Positions 11,066-19,537 of a DNA stretch of 64,000 nt are shown here, in pieces (within the stretch, counting starts at the first letter, position 1; every line of letters begins with the position of its first letter). The DNA is taken from assembly GCF_013031355.1 (NCBI RefSeq), contig NZ_WPZO01000001.1, positions 496,001-560,000 of the forward strand. The letters run 5' to 3'. The stretch is from Ruegeria arenilitoris (GTDB lineage: Bacteria > Pseudomonadota > Alphaproteobacteria > Rhodobacterales > Rhodobacteraceae). The translations under genes were made by a program, and so were the position numbers. Below the pieces are notes generated by a model. It was not told the DNA's origin, did no database searches, and saw only the letters and a list, made by a program, of their open reading frames with translations.

Positions 11066-11248
11066 ATGTCAGACCTCAATGCCATTCTTGCACCGGGCAT
11101 GTATGTCCGCCACCCCGATTTCCCCGACTGGGGCGTTGGACAGGTTCAGTCCAACATCGGAGGCAAGATCACCGTCAACTTTCGCGAGCAGGGGAAAGTG
11201 GTAATTGACGGAACACGCATCGCCCTGATGCCGGTCTTTGATCCATGA
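11066..11248 (+). CDS. DUF3553 small protein
   Basis: A 60-residue protein of the DUF3553 family (LAPGMYVRHPDFPDWGVGQVQS, then ITVNFREQGK), a small beta fold resembling the CarD/UvrD-tail type (inference). A GGAG ribosome site lies just upstream of the chosen Met; the open frame continues upstream into the divergent chpT promoter region and is not credible there. Function unknown. It sits alone between chpT and olsB. Confidence 0.8.
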   Translation: MSDLNAILAPGMYVRHPDFPDWGVGQVQSNIGGKITVNFREQGKVVIDGTRIALMPVFDP

Positions 11249-11346
11249 AACTGGTTTAGGAAAGGTTAACAACGCCGCAAATCCACTCTTGTTGCCATCC
11301 CCCCGGAAACTGCGGTATCAGCGCGCAAACAAGATCGGAACTTAAA

Positions 11347-12102
11347 ATGCCGGATGCGGGCCCTTCCTTTACCGTCAAACTCGCCGAAACCGAGGACGAA
11401 CTGCGCGCGGCGCATCGACTGCGCTACGACGTGTTTGTCCGCGAACTTGGCGGCGGTGGTGAGATGGTCGATCACGAGGCCGGTTTGGAGCGGGACAAGT
11501 TCGATCCGTATTTCGATCACATGCTGGCAATCGACAACGTTACCGGCGAAACTATTGGCGTTTACAGACTGTTACCGGGCGAACGTGCAGTAGAACTTGG
11601 GCAGTTTTATTCCGAAGACGAATACGATCTGACCGTTCTGAAGCAAAGCGGCCGCAAGTTGTTGGAACTGGGCCGGTCCTGTCTGCATCCCGACTATCGC
11701 GGCGGTACGGCAATGTACCACCTGTGGAACGGTTTGGCAGCTTATGTCAACGAGCGCGAGATCGAGGTTCTGTTCGGTGTGGCCAGCTTCCACGGCACGA
11801 ATGTTCAGGAACTGGCGCAGCCTTTGTCGATGCTGCATCACAACCATCTGGCGCCGCCCGATCTGCGGGTGCGGGCGCAGCCGGACGTGTTCCAATCCAT
11901 GAATCTCGTGGCACCGGGTGATTTGGATCGCCGCGCGGCGATGGTGCAGGTTCCTGCACTGATCAAAGCCTATCTGCGTCTTGGCGGCTTTGTAGGCGAG
12001 GGAGCATTCATCGACCACGCCTTCAACACAACCGACGTGTGCCTGATCCTCGACACCGCGCGTATGAACGAGCGGCAGAAACGCATCTATGGCGGAGCGT
12101 AA
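11347..12102 (+). CDS. olsB: Ornithine-acyl-ACP N-acyltransferase OlsB
   Basis: First step of ornithine-lipid synthesis: transfers a 3-hydroxyacyl group from ACP to the alpha-amino group of ornithine, giving lyso-ornithine lipid. 251 residues of the OlsB/hemolysin-like acyltransferase fold, with the family features LRYDVFVRELG, YRLLPGE, ELGRSCLHPDYRGG and GVASFHGTN. It overlaps olsA by 14 bases, so both halves of the pathway are translationally coupled. Ornithine lipids are phosphate-free, which fits the nearby Pho regulon, but no Pho box was seen directly upstream. Confidence 0.93.
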   Translation: MPDAGPSFTVKLAETEDELRAAHRLRYDVFVRELGGGGEMVDHEAGLERDKFDPYFDHMLAIDNVTGETIGVYRLLPGERAVELGQFYSEDEYDLTVLKQSGRKLLELGRSCLHPDYRGGTAMYHLWNGLAAYVNEREIEVLFGVASFHGTNVQELAQPLSMLHHNHLAPPDLRVRAQPDVFQSMNLVAPGDLDRRAAMVQVPALIKAYLRLGGFVGEGAFIDHAFNTTDVCLILDTARMNERQKRIYGGA

Positions 12103-12943
12103 CCCGGTGAACGACGCGCTGTGGAACAGTGAGGACGCACCGGACCCGATTAATCTGGGTCCGATGGGTTGGGTTCTGGTCATCCTGCGCGGGGTGCCTT
12201 TGGCGCTTTTGGTGTTTGGTGGTCTGATCATTCTTCTGGCTATTCGTTTGGTCGAACTCCCATTGTTCGGCGTGCGCCGTCCGATCACGCCGTTCATCGC
12301 GCAATTTGTCAGCCGCAATGCGTTCCGGATACTCGGGATGAGGTTTCTAACCTCGGGCGAGTTGATGCGGCAACGCGGGGCTGTGGTTGCGAACCATACG
12401 TCCTGGCTGGACATCTTTGCACTGAACGCGCGGAAACGGGTTTATTTCGTGTCCAAGGCCGAAGTTGCGAAATGGCCCGGGATCGGCTGGCTGGCCCGCG
12501 CGACTGGCACTGTGTTCATCGAGCGGGACCGAAAGAAAGCCAAAGAGCAGACAAAAGTGTTCGAAACCCGCCTTAAAGCCGGCCACAAACTGCTGTTCTT
12601 CCCCGAAGGAACATCGACCGATGGCCTGCGGGTTTTGCCATTCAAAACAACGCTCTTTGCCGCGTTCTTCGCGGAAGAACTGCGGGACTTCATGTATGTT
12701 CAGCCGGTCTCGGTGATCTTTCACGCGCCCAAAGGACAACCGGATCGGTTCTATGGCTGGTGGGGTGACATGGAATTCGGGCCGCATCTGCTCAAGACAC
12801 TCGGTGCACGCAAGCAGGGTTATGTCGAACTGATCTATCATGCCCCGGCCAAGGTCAGTGACTTTGAAAACCGCAAGGCGTTGGCTGCTCATTGCGAAGA
12901 GGCCGTGCGTCACGCGCACAGCTTGGCGCGGCTTGAAAAATAA
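12089..12943 (+). CDS. olsA: Lyso-ornithine lipid O-acyltransferase OlsA (PlsC family)
   Basis: Second step of ornithine-lipid synthesis; esterifies lyso-ornithine lipid. 284 residues with an N-terminal membrane helix (WVLVILRGVPLALLVFGGLI) and the acyltransferase motifs NHTSWLD (HX4D, catalytic) and FFPEGTSTDG (acyl-acceptor binding). Membrane bound at the cytoplasmic face. Assignment to OlsA over a general lysophosphatidate acyltransferase rests on the overlap with olsB. A terminator-like hairpin follows before rpsB. Confidence 0.9.
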   Translation: MAERNPVNDALWNSEDAPDPINLGPMGWVLVILRGVPLALLVFGGLIILLAIRLVELPLFGVRRPITPFIAQFVSRNAFRILGMRFLTSGELMRQRGAVVANHTSWLDIFALNARKRVYFVSKAEVAKWPGIGWLARATGTVFIERDRKKAKEQTKVFETRLKAGHKLLFFPEGTSTDGLRVLPFKTTLFAAFFAEELRDFMYVQPVSVIFHAPKGQPDRFYGWWGDMEFGPHLLKTLGARKQGYVELIYHAPAKVSDFENRKALAAHCEEAVRHAHSLARLEK

Positions 12944-12994
12944 GGGCGATTGGCCCTTGCACTGCATCCAAACCTGCCGTATACGCGCGCCATT

Positions 12995-13023
12995 CAAACC
13001 CGCAGGCGGGGTTTGGCCTTTTT
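12995..13023 (+). terminator. Terminator between olsA and rpsB
   Basis: CAAACCC pairs with GGGTTTG around a 7-base loop, followed by GCCTTTTT. It probably separates the olsBA and rpsB-tsf transcripts. Confidence 0.6.
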
Positions 13024-13109
13024 GAGGGAGACATCCTCATCAAGACCGCCGGTTGGAGCATCCGCTTCTTTCACCCCCGCCAAGGCGTAAACCGGAAAAG
13101 GAAAATAGC

Positions 13110-13898
13110 ATGGCTCTTCCCGAGTTCACCATGCGTCAGCTGCTGGAAGCTGGCGTTCACTTTGGTCACCAGACACAGCGTTGGAATCCCCGCATGGGCC
13201 CGTTCATCTACGGCTCGCGCAACGGCATCCACATCATGGACCTGACCCAGACCGTTCCGATGCTGGACCAGGCTCTGCAGGCCGTTCGTGACACCGTTGC
13301 AAAAGGTGGCCGCGTTCTGTTCGTTGGTACCAAGCGTCAGGCCGCTGGCCCGATCGCAGACGCTGCTGAAAAGTCGGCTCAGTACTACATGAACCACCGC
13401 TGGCTGGGCGGCACTCTGACCAACTGGAAAACCGTTTCCCAGTCGATCAACCGTCTGAACCAGATCGACGAAGCCATGGAATCGGGCGCCGAAGGCCTGA
13501 CCAAGAAAGAGCGTCTGGGCATGGAGCGTGACCAGGCCAAGCTGCAGGCTTCGCTGGGCGGTATCCGCGAGATGGGCGGCGTTCCGGATCTGCTGTTCGT
13601 CATCGACGTCAAAAAAGAAGCACTGGCCATCGCCGAAGCCAACAAGCTGGGTATCCCGGTTGTGGCTGTTGTCGACACCAACTGCTCGCCCGACGGCGTT
13701 GACTACATCATCCCCGGCAACGACGATGCAGCTCGCGCAATCGCTCTGTACTGCGATCTGGCCGCACGTGCCGCTCTGGACGGTATGACCGCTCAGCTGG
13801 GTGCTGCAGGCGTTGACCTGGGCGAGTTCGAAGAAGCTCCGGTTGAAGAAGCCGTTGCAGAAGAAGCCGCCGAAGCAGAAGCACCTGCCGAAGCGTAA
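13110..13898 (+). CDS. rpsB: 30S ribosomal protein S2
   Basis: A 262-residue S2 starting [21 protein letters not shown], with [22 protein letters not shown] and the C-terminal [15 protein letters not shown] region. A Glu/Ala-rich tail of about 25 residues follows the S2 core. AAAAGG precedes the start. A CCGGTT/AACCGG inverted repeat (13049-13054 with 13090-13095) sits just before the ribosome site and could be an autoregulatory leader. It forms the usual pair with tsf. Confidence 0.98.
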   Translation: MALPEFTMRQLLEAGVHFGHQTQRWNPRMGPFIYGSRNGIHIMDLTQTVPMLDQALQAVRDTVAKGGRVLFVGTKRQAAGPIADAAEKSAQYYMNHRWLGGTLTNWKTVSQSINRLNQIDEAMESGAEGLTKKERLGMERDQAKLQASLGGIREMGGVPDLLFVIDVKKEALAIAEANKLGIPVVAVVDTNCSPDGVDYIIPGNDDAARAIALYCDLAARAALDGMTAQLGAAGVDLGEFEEAPVEEAVAEEAAEAEAPAEA

Positions 13899-13922
13899 GC
13901 TGCCCGTCACGTAAATGACATA

Positions 13923-13946
13923 TGGGGCAGGGTATGACCTGCCCCA
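13923..13946 (+). terminator. Intercistronic hairpin between rpsB and tsf
   Basis: TGGGGCAGG pairs with CCTGCCCCA around a GTATGA loop, followed by ATTCCGTTTG. The T-tract is poor, so this looks like an attenuator or processing hairpin that could set the S2 to EF-Ts ratio, not a full stop. Confidence 0.5.
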
Positions 13947-13975
13947 ATTCCGTTTGAATTGAGGAGAGCCAAAAG

Positions 13976-14851
13976 ATGGCAATCACAGCAGCAATGGTGA
14001 AAGAACTGCGCGACCAGACCGGCGCAGGCATGATGGACGCGAAAAAAGCGCTGACCGAAACCGGCGGCAACATGGACGAAGCCGTTGACTGGCTGCGCAC
14101 CAAAGGCCTGGCCAAAGCGGCCAAGAAATCGGGCCGTACCGCAGCAGAAGGTCTGGTTGCTGTTCACGTAAACGGTGGCAACGGTGTTGCTGTCGAAGTG
14201 AACTCGGAAACCGACTTCGTTGCAAAAAACGCCGAATTCCAGGAAATGGTCGGCAAGATCGCATATGCTGCTGAAGGCGTCGACAATGTCGAAGCGCTGC
14301 TGGCTGCTGATCTGGGCGGCAAATCGGTTGCGGACACCCTGACCGACAAGATCGCCACCATTGGTGAAAACATGTCGGTACGCCGCATGGCCAAGCTGTC
14401 GGGCGACACCGTTGTGTCCTACGTCCACAACGCAGCCACCAACGGCATGGGCAAAATCGGCGTTCTGGTTGCTCTGACCGGTGGCGACGAAGCGATCGGC
14501 AAGCAGGTTGCGATGCACATCGCAGCTGTGAACCCGGCGGCTCTGTCCGAAGCGGACATGGACCCGGCTGTTGTTGAGAAAGAAAAGCAGGTTCAGATGG
14601 ACATCGCCCGCGAATCCGGCAAGCCGGAGCAGGTGATCGAAAAGATGATCGAAGGCCGCATGAAGAAATTCGTCGCCGAATCGACTCTGCTGAACCAGTC
14701 CTTCGTTGTGAACCCTGACCTGACCGTTGAAGCAGCGGCCAAAGAAGCGGGCGCAACCATCACCGGCTTCATCCGTCTGGAAGTTGGCGAAGGCATCGTG
14801 GTCGAAAAAGAAGACTTCGCAGCCGAAGTTGCCAAGGCCGCTCAGGGCTAA
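13976..14851 (+). CDS. tsf: Translation elongation factor Ts
   Basis: The guanine-nucleotide exchange factor of EF-Tu. 291 residues: an N-terminal UBA-like domain ([20 protein letters not shown]), the core with [13 protein letters not shown], two dimerisation subdomains and the C-terminal helix. AGGAGAG precedes the start. Strong terminators follow. Confidence 0.98.
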   Translation: MAITAAMVKELRDQTGAGMMDAKKALTETGGNMDEAVDWLRTKGLAKAAKKSGRTAAEGLVAVHVNGGNGVAVEVNSETDFVAKNAEFQEMVGKIAYAAEGVDNVEALLAADLGGKSVADTLTDKIATIGENMSVRRMAKLSGDTVVSYVHNAATNGMGKIGVLVALTGGDEAIGKQVAMHIAAVNPAALSEADMDPAVVEKEKQVQMDIARESGKPEQVIEKMIEGRMKKFVAESTLLNQSFVVNPDLTVEAAAKEAGATITGFIRLEVGEGIVVEKEDFAAEVAKAAQG

Positions 14852-14858
14852 GGACTAT

Positions 14859-14884
14859 CTCCGGACCTCGCAAGAGGTCCGGAG
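14859..14884 (+). terminator. Stable GNRA-capped hairpin after tsf
   Basis: An eleven-base-pair perfect stem CTCCGGACCTC/GAGGTCCGGAG closed by a GCAA tetraloop, without a following T-tract. It lies directly upstream of a true terminator and probably stabilises the 3' end of the tsf mRNA. Confidence 0.6.
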
Positions 14885-14896
14885 ACTCATATGTCG

Positions 14897-14929
14897 AAAC
14901 CGGTTGCGCCAAACGCGACCGGTTTTTTT
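14897..14929 (+). terminator. Rho-independent terminator of rpsB-tsf
   Basis: AAACCGGT pairs with ACCGGTTT, extended by TGCG/CGCG, and is followed by a run of seven T (14923-14929). Confidence 0.85.
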
Positions 14930-14940
14930 GTCGTTCGGAA

Positions 14941-14965
14941 ATAAAAAAAGACGCCGAAGCGTCTT
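14941..14965 (-). terminator. Minus-strand UUCG-loop terminator
   Basis: On the minus strand AAGACGC-TTCG-GCGTCTT is followed by TTTTT, a textbook terminator. It lies 270 bases beyond the stop of the luxR-type gene, so it ends either a long luxR 3' UTR or a separate minus-strand RNA. Confidence 0.75.
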
Positions 14966-15088
14966 GGTTTTCATGGATTTGATTGAGGGGCCCCGCATGA
15001 TGGGGATGGTCGAGGCCCCCCAAAATTCCGGCAATTCGACGCGGACAAATAAGCGCCTTCTTGTCAGAGCGGCTGGAGAGCCCTGTTA

Positions 15089-15154
15089 TTGCAAAGATCC
15101 AACCAAATGTTCCCTGGCTAAAGCCACCACTCACGGAACAATCTCACTTTGCAA
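15089..15154. ncRNA. Candidate structured RNA element (nested inverted repeats)
   Basis: Three nested perfect pairings lie in 66 bases of non-coding DNA: TTGCAAAG (15089) with CTTTGCAA (15147), TGTTCC (15108) with GGAACA (15135), and TGGC with GCCA around TAAA. The element sits between a minus-strand terminator on its left and a plus-oriented hairpin with a T6 tract on its right. It matches no RNA family I can recall (not SRP, 6S, RNase P or tmRNA). Strand and promoter are undecided; a weak minus-strand TTGACG...TACCCT pair lies at about 15198-15220. Confidence 0.35.
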
Positions 15155-15198
15155 CTCCGCCTCAGGAATGGAAAGTCATGATTTCCTTACCTAGGGTA

Positions 15199-15226
15199 AA
15201 TTGACGCAATTTGGCGTCAATTTTTT
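15199..15226 (+). terminator. Plus-oriented terminator-like hairpin beside luxR
   Basis: AATTGACGC pairs with GCGTCAATT around a 6-base loop and runs into a T6 tract (15221-15226). No plus-strand gene lies between the tsf terminators and this hairpin, so it may end an unannotated plus-strand RNA. Confidence 0.5.
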
Positions 15227-15232
15227 AGGGCT

Positions 15233-15988
15233 CTAGGCCTCCATTACGAACATCTGATTCTGCAGAGATGCCTTCAAAACAGCCTGTGCCGTGGTTTCGA
15301 CGGACAGCGCTTCGCGCGCCAGACGCAGGTGTTTTTCGACTGTTGCCGAAGTCAGCCCCATCAGCAGCGCAATGTCCTGCGTGGTCTTACCATCTCCGAC
15401 CCATTGCAACGCCTCGCGCTGACGTTTGGTCAGAGCTCGGTTGGGGGCGTTGTAGGGCAGGGTAAGGATTTTCAGATGCGCAACATTGTTCATCAGCAGG
15501 ATGTCATCGCCGTGCTCGGCCCACATCGCGTCCACTTCGGCTTGACTGGCCGCGTCGCCGGCCGACAAGGAAATCGCCCCTTTCGACCGCATCGAGACCG
15601 AGGTGAAACTGACCGTGTACCCGAAGGACACACCCTGCGACCTGTTGAACTCAAGTACGTCCAGTTCTTTCGCCGTCAGCTTTCCATTGGCCACCATGTC
15701 CTGCGCAATATTCCAACTGGCCGCGCCTTCATTGTGCAGCGCCCATTTCAACATCGGAGCGTGGAAGTACATCCCATCGCGCAAAAACCCGTCCATATAG
15801 GGCTTTTCATGATTGGTCAGGATCACAAAATCCTCGGGGTCGCCCAGCGACGTTTCCGTGCGGTACTGGGTGTAGCCATAAATCAGGCGATCGAACCCGA
15901 ACCGTGCCATCTGGCGACAATGGGCATCCCAGAGCTCTTCCAGAGTTTTGGTATAGCTGAGAAAGTGCAGGTATTCGCTCAGCGTCAT
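15233..15988 (-). CDS. LuxR-type solo regulator with divergent autoinducer-binding domain
   Basis: 251 residues: an autoinducer-binding domain (about 1-165) and a C-terminal LuxR helix-turn-helix (LTKRQREALQWVGDGKTTQDIALLMGL region, about 185-240). Compared with TraR at a constant offset of 7, the positions of Trp57, Tyr61, Asp70, Pro71 and Trp85 hold Tyr64, Phe68, Ala77, Pro78 and Trp92. The Asp that contacts the AHL amide is therefore missing. No luxI is present in the window. The start overlaps the stop of aroQ (ATGA), so the gene is coupled to it. The ligand is unknown; it may be a non-AHL signal or none. Confidence 0.88.
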   Translation of the reverse strand: MTLSEYLHFLSYTKTLEELWDAHCRQMARFGFDRLIYGYTQYRTETSLGDPEDFVILTNHEKPYMDGFLRDGMYFHAPMLKWALHNEGAASWNIAQDMVANGKLTAKELDVLEFNRSQGVSFGYTVSFTSVSMRSKGAISLSAGDAASQAEVDAMWAEHGDDILLMNNVAHLKILTLPYNAPNRALTKRQREALQWVGDGKTTQDIALLMGLTSATVEKHLRLAREALSVETTAQAVLKASLQNQMFVMEA

Positions 15989-16434
15989 GCAGACGGCCCG
16001 CTTTTCAGATGTGCGGCTAGTGCATCCAGCGCCAGAACATATCCCTGCGCGCCAAAGCCGCAAATCTGGCCGATGGCAACCTTTGAGATATAGGACACGT
16101 GCCGGAACGCCTCGCGCGCATGGATGTTGGACAGATGCACCTCGATCACTGGAAGTTCGACCGAGGCGATCGCATCCATCAGGGCGATAGAGGTGTGGGT
16201 ATAGGCGCCAGCGTTAAGAATGATGCCGTCCTGATCCCCCTTTGCCTCATGAATGGCGTCAATCAGCGCCCCTTCGTGGTTGGACTGAAAGCACGACACG
16301 TCAACCCCGATGGAAGATCCATGGCTCAGGCACAGTTCCTCAACCATTTCCAATGTGGTGCTGCCATAAACCTCGGGCTGCCTAGTTCCCAGCAGGTTCA
16401 GGTTCGGGCCGTTTAGAATCAGAGCTTTGTGCAT
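15985..16434 (-). CDS. aroQ: 3-dehydroquinate dehydratase, type II
   Basis: Third step of the shikimate pathway: dehydrates 3-dehydroquinate to 3-dehydroshikimate by the anti (type II) mechanism as a dodecamer. 149 residues with LILNGPNLNLLGTRQPEVYG (lid Arg and catalytic Tyr), LNAGAYTHTSIALMDA, and EVHLSNIHAREAFRHVS (catalytic His). It is transcribed ahead of, and coupled with, a LuxR-type regulator, an unusual partner for a housekeeping enzyme. Confidence 0.95.
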   Translation of the reverse strand: MHKALILNGPNLNLLGTRQPEVYGSTTLEMVEELCLSHGSSIGVDVSCFQSNHEGALIDAIHEAKGDQDGIILNAGAYTHTSIALMDAIASVELPVIEVHLSNIHAREAFRHVSYISKVAIGQICGFGAQGYVLALDALAAHLKSGPSA

Positions 16435-16526
16435 TATTTCACTGTTCCCATTACAGGTTCATAGACGCGAAACGGTGCCAATGTCCACCAGTCAGCGCGC
16501 GCATAGGGCGAGTGAGGGAAGTTACG

Positions 16527-17540
16527 TCACTCACCTTCGGCGTGAGCCGGCATTGTCACTACCGTCTTCCCAAGCGCGGAACGGCTTGTCATATGCGTCA
16601 ACGCCTCGGAAGCGCGGTCCAACGGATACCGTGCATTGATCTTTGGTTTGATCTTAGCTTCGCTGTATAACCTAAACAAATCCCTCACATTTTCTGAATG
16701 TCCAACCGGGTCGCGCATCACGGAAGCGCCCCAGAACACGCCCATAATCTGGCACCCTTTGAGCAGCGGCAAGTTCAGCGGGATTTTGGGAATGCCTGCC
16801 GGAAAGCCCACCACCAGAAAACGCCCGTTCCAGGCCATAGCTCGCAGCGCGGGTTCGGCATAGTCTCCTCCGACCGCGTCATAGACGACATTTACTCCTA
16901 GTGGCGCGGACAAGTCCTTGATTTCAGAGGTGAAATTCTTCTGAGACTCTTTATCCATGTCATGCGCATACAGAACCGTTTCGTCCGCCCCCAGGCTCCG
17001 GCAAAAATCCGCCTTGTCCTGCGAGGATACGGCAGCAATCACCCGCGCACCCATGGCCTTGCCCAGCTCGATCGCAGCGGACCCTACGCCGCCCGCGGCG
17101 CCCAGCACGAGCAACGTCTCGTCGGGCTGCAGATCGGCGCGGTCCTTCAGGGCGTGATAGGAGGTGCCGTAGGTGAAAATGAAACAGGCCGCGTCTTCGA
17201 ACGGCATCGAGTCAGGGAACTTGACGGCAGTGGCCGACGGGATCGTCAGATGCGTGGCGAACCCGCCATGCCCGGTCAGTGCCAGAACACGGTCACCGAT
17301 TTCGAACCCGCTAACGCCTTCTCCGACGGCTAGCACTTCCCCTGCAATTTCACCGCCCGGTGCAAAAGGACGGGGCGGTCTGATCTGATAACGGTCCTGA
17401 ATGATCAACGTGTCCGGGAAATTTACACCGGCTGCCCTGATTCCGATCAGCAACTCACCCCGTCCGGGTGATGGATCGGGGAGGGTGGTCAATTCCAATG
17501 TATCCGGCCCGCCCGGCGCGACGCTGAGTAAAGCTTGCAT
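16527..17540 (-). CDS. NADPH:quinone oxidoreductase family protein (MDR superfamily)
   Basis: 337-residue zinc-free medium-chain dehydrogenase/reductase. The N-terminal GroES-like domain has GVNFPDTLIIQDRYQ and FAPGGEIAGEVLAVGEGV; the Rossmann core is LVLGAAGGVGSAAIELGKAMGARVIAA. The zinc-ligand cysteines of alcohol dehydrogenases are missing. Likely a quinone or enoyl reductase; the substrate is not evident. The start at MQALLSV was chosen from the family N-terminus. It is divergent from the SDR gene that opens a fatty-acid-type cluster. Confidence 0.88.
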   Translation of the reverse strand: MQALLSVAPGGPDTLELTTLPDPSPGRGELLIGIRAAGVNFPDTLIIQDRYQIRPPRPFAPGGEIAGEVLAVGEGVSGFEIGDRVLALTGHGGFATHLTIPSATAVKFPDSMPFEDAACFIFTYGTSYHALKDRADLQPDETLLVLGAAGGVGSAAIELGKAMGARVIAAVSSQDKADFCRSLGADETVLYAHDMDKESQKNFTSEIKDLSAPLGVNVVYDAVGGDYAEPALRAMAWNGRFLVVGFPAGIPKIPLNLPLLKGCQIMGVFWGASVMRDPVGHSENVRDLFRLYSEAKIKPKINARYPLDRASEALTHMTSRSALGKTVVTMPAHAEGE

Positions 17541-17674
17541 ATCAGACCCGTTATCCTTGTTATTCAGTAGATAAGAGCTTTGGCGCAGCAACAGGTCTTG
17601 TCAAGAAACCTCCTGTTTCGCTCATCGACGTCCATCCCGGGGAAGAACCCGGCACAGAACCACAGGAGCAGACC

Positions 17675-18493
17675 ATGACCCCTGAAACGCTTTTTTCATT
17701 GCAGGGCAAGACTGCGCTTGTCACCGGTGGAGCAACCGGGATCGGTCGCATGGCTGCTGAGGCTCTGGTGCGGGCCGGCGCGCGCGTTCTGATCGCCTCT
17801 CGCAAAGCCGACGCCTGCATTGCTGTCGCAGAGAAACTGAATGCACTGAACGCTCCCGGTCAGGCCGACGGGTTCGGCGGCGATGTCGCCACCAAAGAAG
17901 GCATTGAGGCACTGGCTTCCGAGGTCCAAAACCGCACGGACCAACTTGATATCCTTATGAATAACGCAGGCGTAAGCTGGGGAGCGCCGATGGGTCAATT
18001 TCCCCATGAAGCCTGGGAAAAGATCATGTCGGTCAATGTCGCGGGCCTGTTTGACCTCACCCAAAAGCTGCTGCCAATGCTGATGAAATCCGGCTCAGTC
18101 GACGATCCCGCGCGGGTGATCAACGTGGGGTCGGTTATGGGAGAGGTACCGATGGGCGACGGGGCCTACAGCTACTCAGCGTCAAAGGCCGCCGTTCTGC
18201 ATCTGACCAAGATAATGGCCAAGGAGTTCTCGCCATACCACATCACGGTCAATGCGCTGGCACCGGGGCCTTTTGTCTCACGCATGACCGCCTTTGCCAC
18301 AGGCGACGAGGAGACACGGGAAAAAGTCGGCAAATCCGTCCCCTTGGGCCGCGTGGGGCGTGAAGAGGATATCGCCGGCTGCATGTTGTTTCTGTGCGGG
18401 CGCGGCGGCAGCTATGTGACCGGCGCGGTGATCCCGGTGTCCGGCGGCATCAATGTGGTGACGGCAGGCAATATCTTTGCCGAAGCGTTGTAA
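17675..18493 (+). CDS. SDR-family oxidoreductase
   Basis: 272-residue classical short-chain dehydrogenase: cofactor motif TGGATGIGRMAAEAL, NNAGVSWG, the catalytic Ser in NVGSVMG and the Tyr-X3-Lys in YSYSASKAAVLHL, and a C-terminal PVSGGI. Arg/Lys residues after the first strand (SRKAD) suggest NADP(H). Many homologues act on 3-hydroxyacyl chains or rhamnolipid precursors. It is followed after 21 bases by the APH-like kinase, a pairing often seen in acyl-CoA degradation clusters. Confidence 0.87.
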   Translation: MTPETLFSLQGKTALVTGGATGIGRMAAEALVRAGARVLIASRKADACIAVAEKLNALNAPGQADGFGGDVATKEGIEALASEVQNRTDQLDILMNNAGVSWGAPMGQFPHEAWEKIMSVNVAGLFDLTQKLLPMLMKSGSVDDPARVINVGSVMGEVPMGDGAYSYSASKAAVLHLTKIMAKEFSPYHITVNALAPGPFVSRMTAFATGDEETREKVGKSVPLGRVGREEDIAGCMLFLCGRGGSYVTGAVIPVSGGINVVTAGNIFAEAL

Positions 18494-18514
18494 GCTGAGA
18501 CACGGAGGATCAGA

Positions 18515-19537
18515 ATGAGCAGCACGCACTTGGACATCGCAGCCGTCGACGCCTATCTCAGCGCCCATCTTCCGGGGTATAAAGGTCCGCTGGAGGCTAC
18601 CAAGTTTGCGGTCGGTCAGTCCAACCCGACCTTTCTGCTGCAAACCCCTGAGAAAGCGTATGTTTTGCGACGCAAACCTCCGGGGGTATTGTTGAAATCC
18701 GCCCACGCAGTGGATCGCGAATTCCGCGTGCAGGCCGCTCTGGCTGACAGTTCGGTGCCAGTCCCGCGGATGTATTTGCTATGTCAGGATGACAGCGTCA
18801 TCGGGTCCGATTTTTACGTCATGGAGCATCTGGACGGACGCATCTTTCTGGACCCCACTATGAAAGGTGAAAGCAAAGAAACGCGCACCGCCGTTCTGAC
18901 TGAGATGAACCGAGTTCTGGCCGCGCTGCACATGGTCGATATCGAGGCGGTCGGGCTGTCCGACTATGGTCCGCCGGGAAACTACTTCGAACGCCAGATT
19001 GCGCGCTGGATCAAGCAATACCGCGCTTCGGAAACCTCGGACATCCCTGAGATGAACGCGCTGATCGAAGCGCTTGAACATGCAGTGCCCGAGGATGACG
19101 GCCAAAGGACGCTGGTGCATGGGGACTATCGTATCGACAACCTGATGTTCGAGAAACAGGGAACCCGGTGTATCGGCGTTCTGGATTGGGAGCTGTCGAC
19201 CATCGGGCACCCTTACGCGGACTTGGCGGCAGTGATCATGCAGTGGCGGATGCCGCCCGGTACCGAGGGCCGGGGTCTGGCAGGCATTGACCGCGACGAT
19301 CTAGGGCTGCCCTCGGATCAGGCCTTTATCGAACAGTACTGCCAACGTCGCGGTCTGTCCGGCATCGACAATTTCGGCTTCTATCTGGCATTCAACTTCT
19401 TCCGAATGGCGGGAATTCTGCAGGGTGTCTACAAACGCGCGCAGGACGGCAACGCATCGGACCCGAAGCGGGCCTTGGTTCTTGGCTCCTATGTCCCGAT
19501 GTTTGCGCAACACGGGTTGGCCGCACTAAAGGCTTAG
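18515..19537 (+). CDS. APH-family phosphotransferase (ACAD10/11-type kinase domain)
   Basis: 340 residues of aminoglycoside-phosphotransferase fold with the Brenner motif LVHGDYRIDNLMF and metal-binding VLDWELSTIGHPYADLA. The N-terminal nucleotide loop is GQSNPTFLL. This subgroup is the kinase domain fused to acyl-CoA dehydrogenase in eukaryotic ACAD10/11, where it phosphorylates 4-hydroxyacyl-CoAs; the same role is inferred here from the SDR, thioesterase and acyl-CoA dehydrogenase neighbours. Its stop overlaps that of the convergent isomerase gene. Confidence 0.85.
   Translation: MSSTHLDIAAVDAYLSAHLPGYKGPLEATKFAVGQSNPTFLLQTPEKAYVLRRKPPGVLLKSAHAVDREFRVQAALADSSVPVPRMYLLCQDDSVIGSDFYVMEHLDGRIFLDPTMKGESKETRTAVLTEMNRVLAALHMVDIEAVGLSDYGPPGNYFERQIARWIKQYRASETSDIPEMNALIEALEHAVPEDDGQRTLVHGDYRIDNLMFEKQGTRCIGVLDWELSTIGHPYADLAAVIMQWRMPPGTEGRGLAGIDRDDLGLPSDQAFIEQYCQRRGLSGIDNFGFYLAFNFFRMAGILQGVYKRAQDGNASDPKRALVLGSYVPMFAQHGLAALKA

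Noticed and set aside
14769..15134. 121-codon minus-strand open frame across the end of tsf
   Set aside because: It runs antisense to tsf and through three hairpins and terminators. Its composition is that of a shadow frame.
15198..15220. Minus-strand promoter TTGACG-N16-TACCCT
   Set aside because: The -35 is good but the -10 matches poorly, and the bases also form the hairpin stem, so it is not listed as a feature.
14930..15232. Known housekeeping RNA (SRP, 6S, RNase P or tmRNA) in the interval after tsf
   Set aside because: The signature sequences of these RNAs that I can recall are not present.
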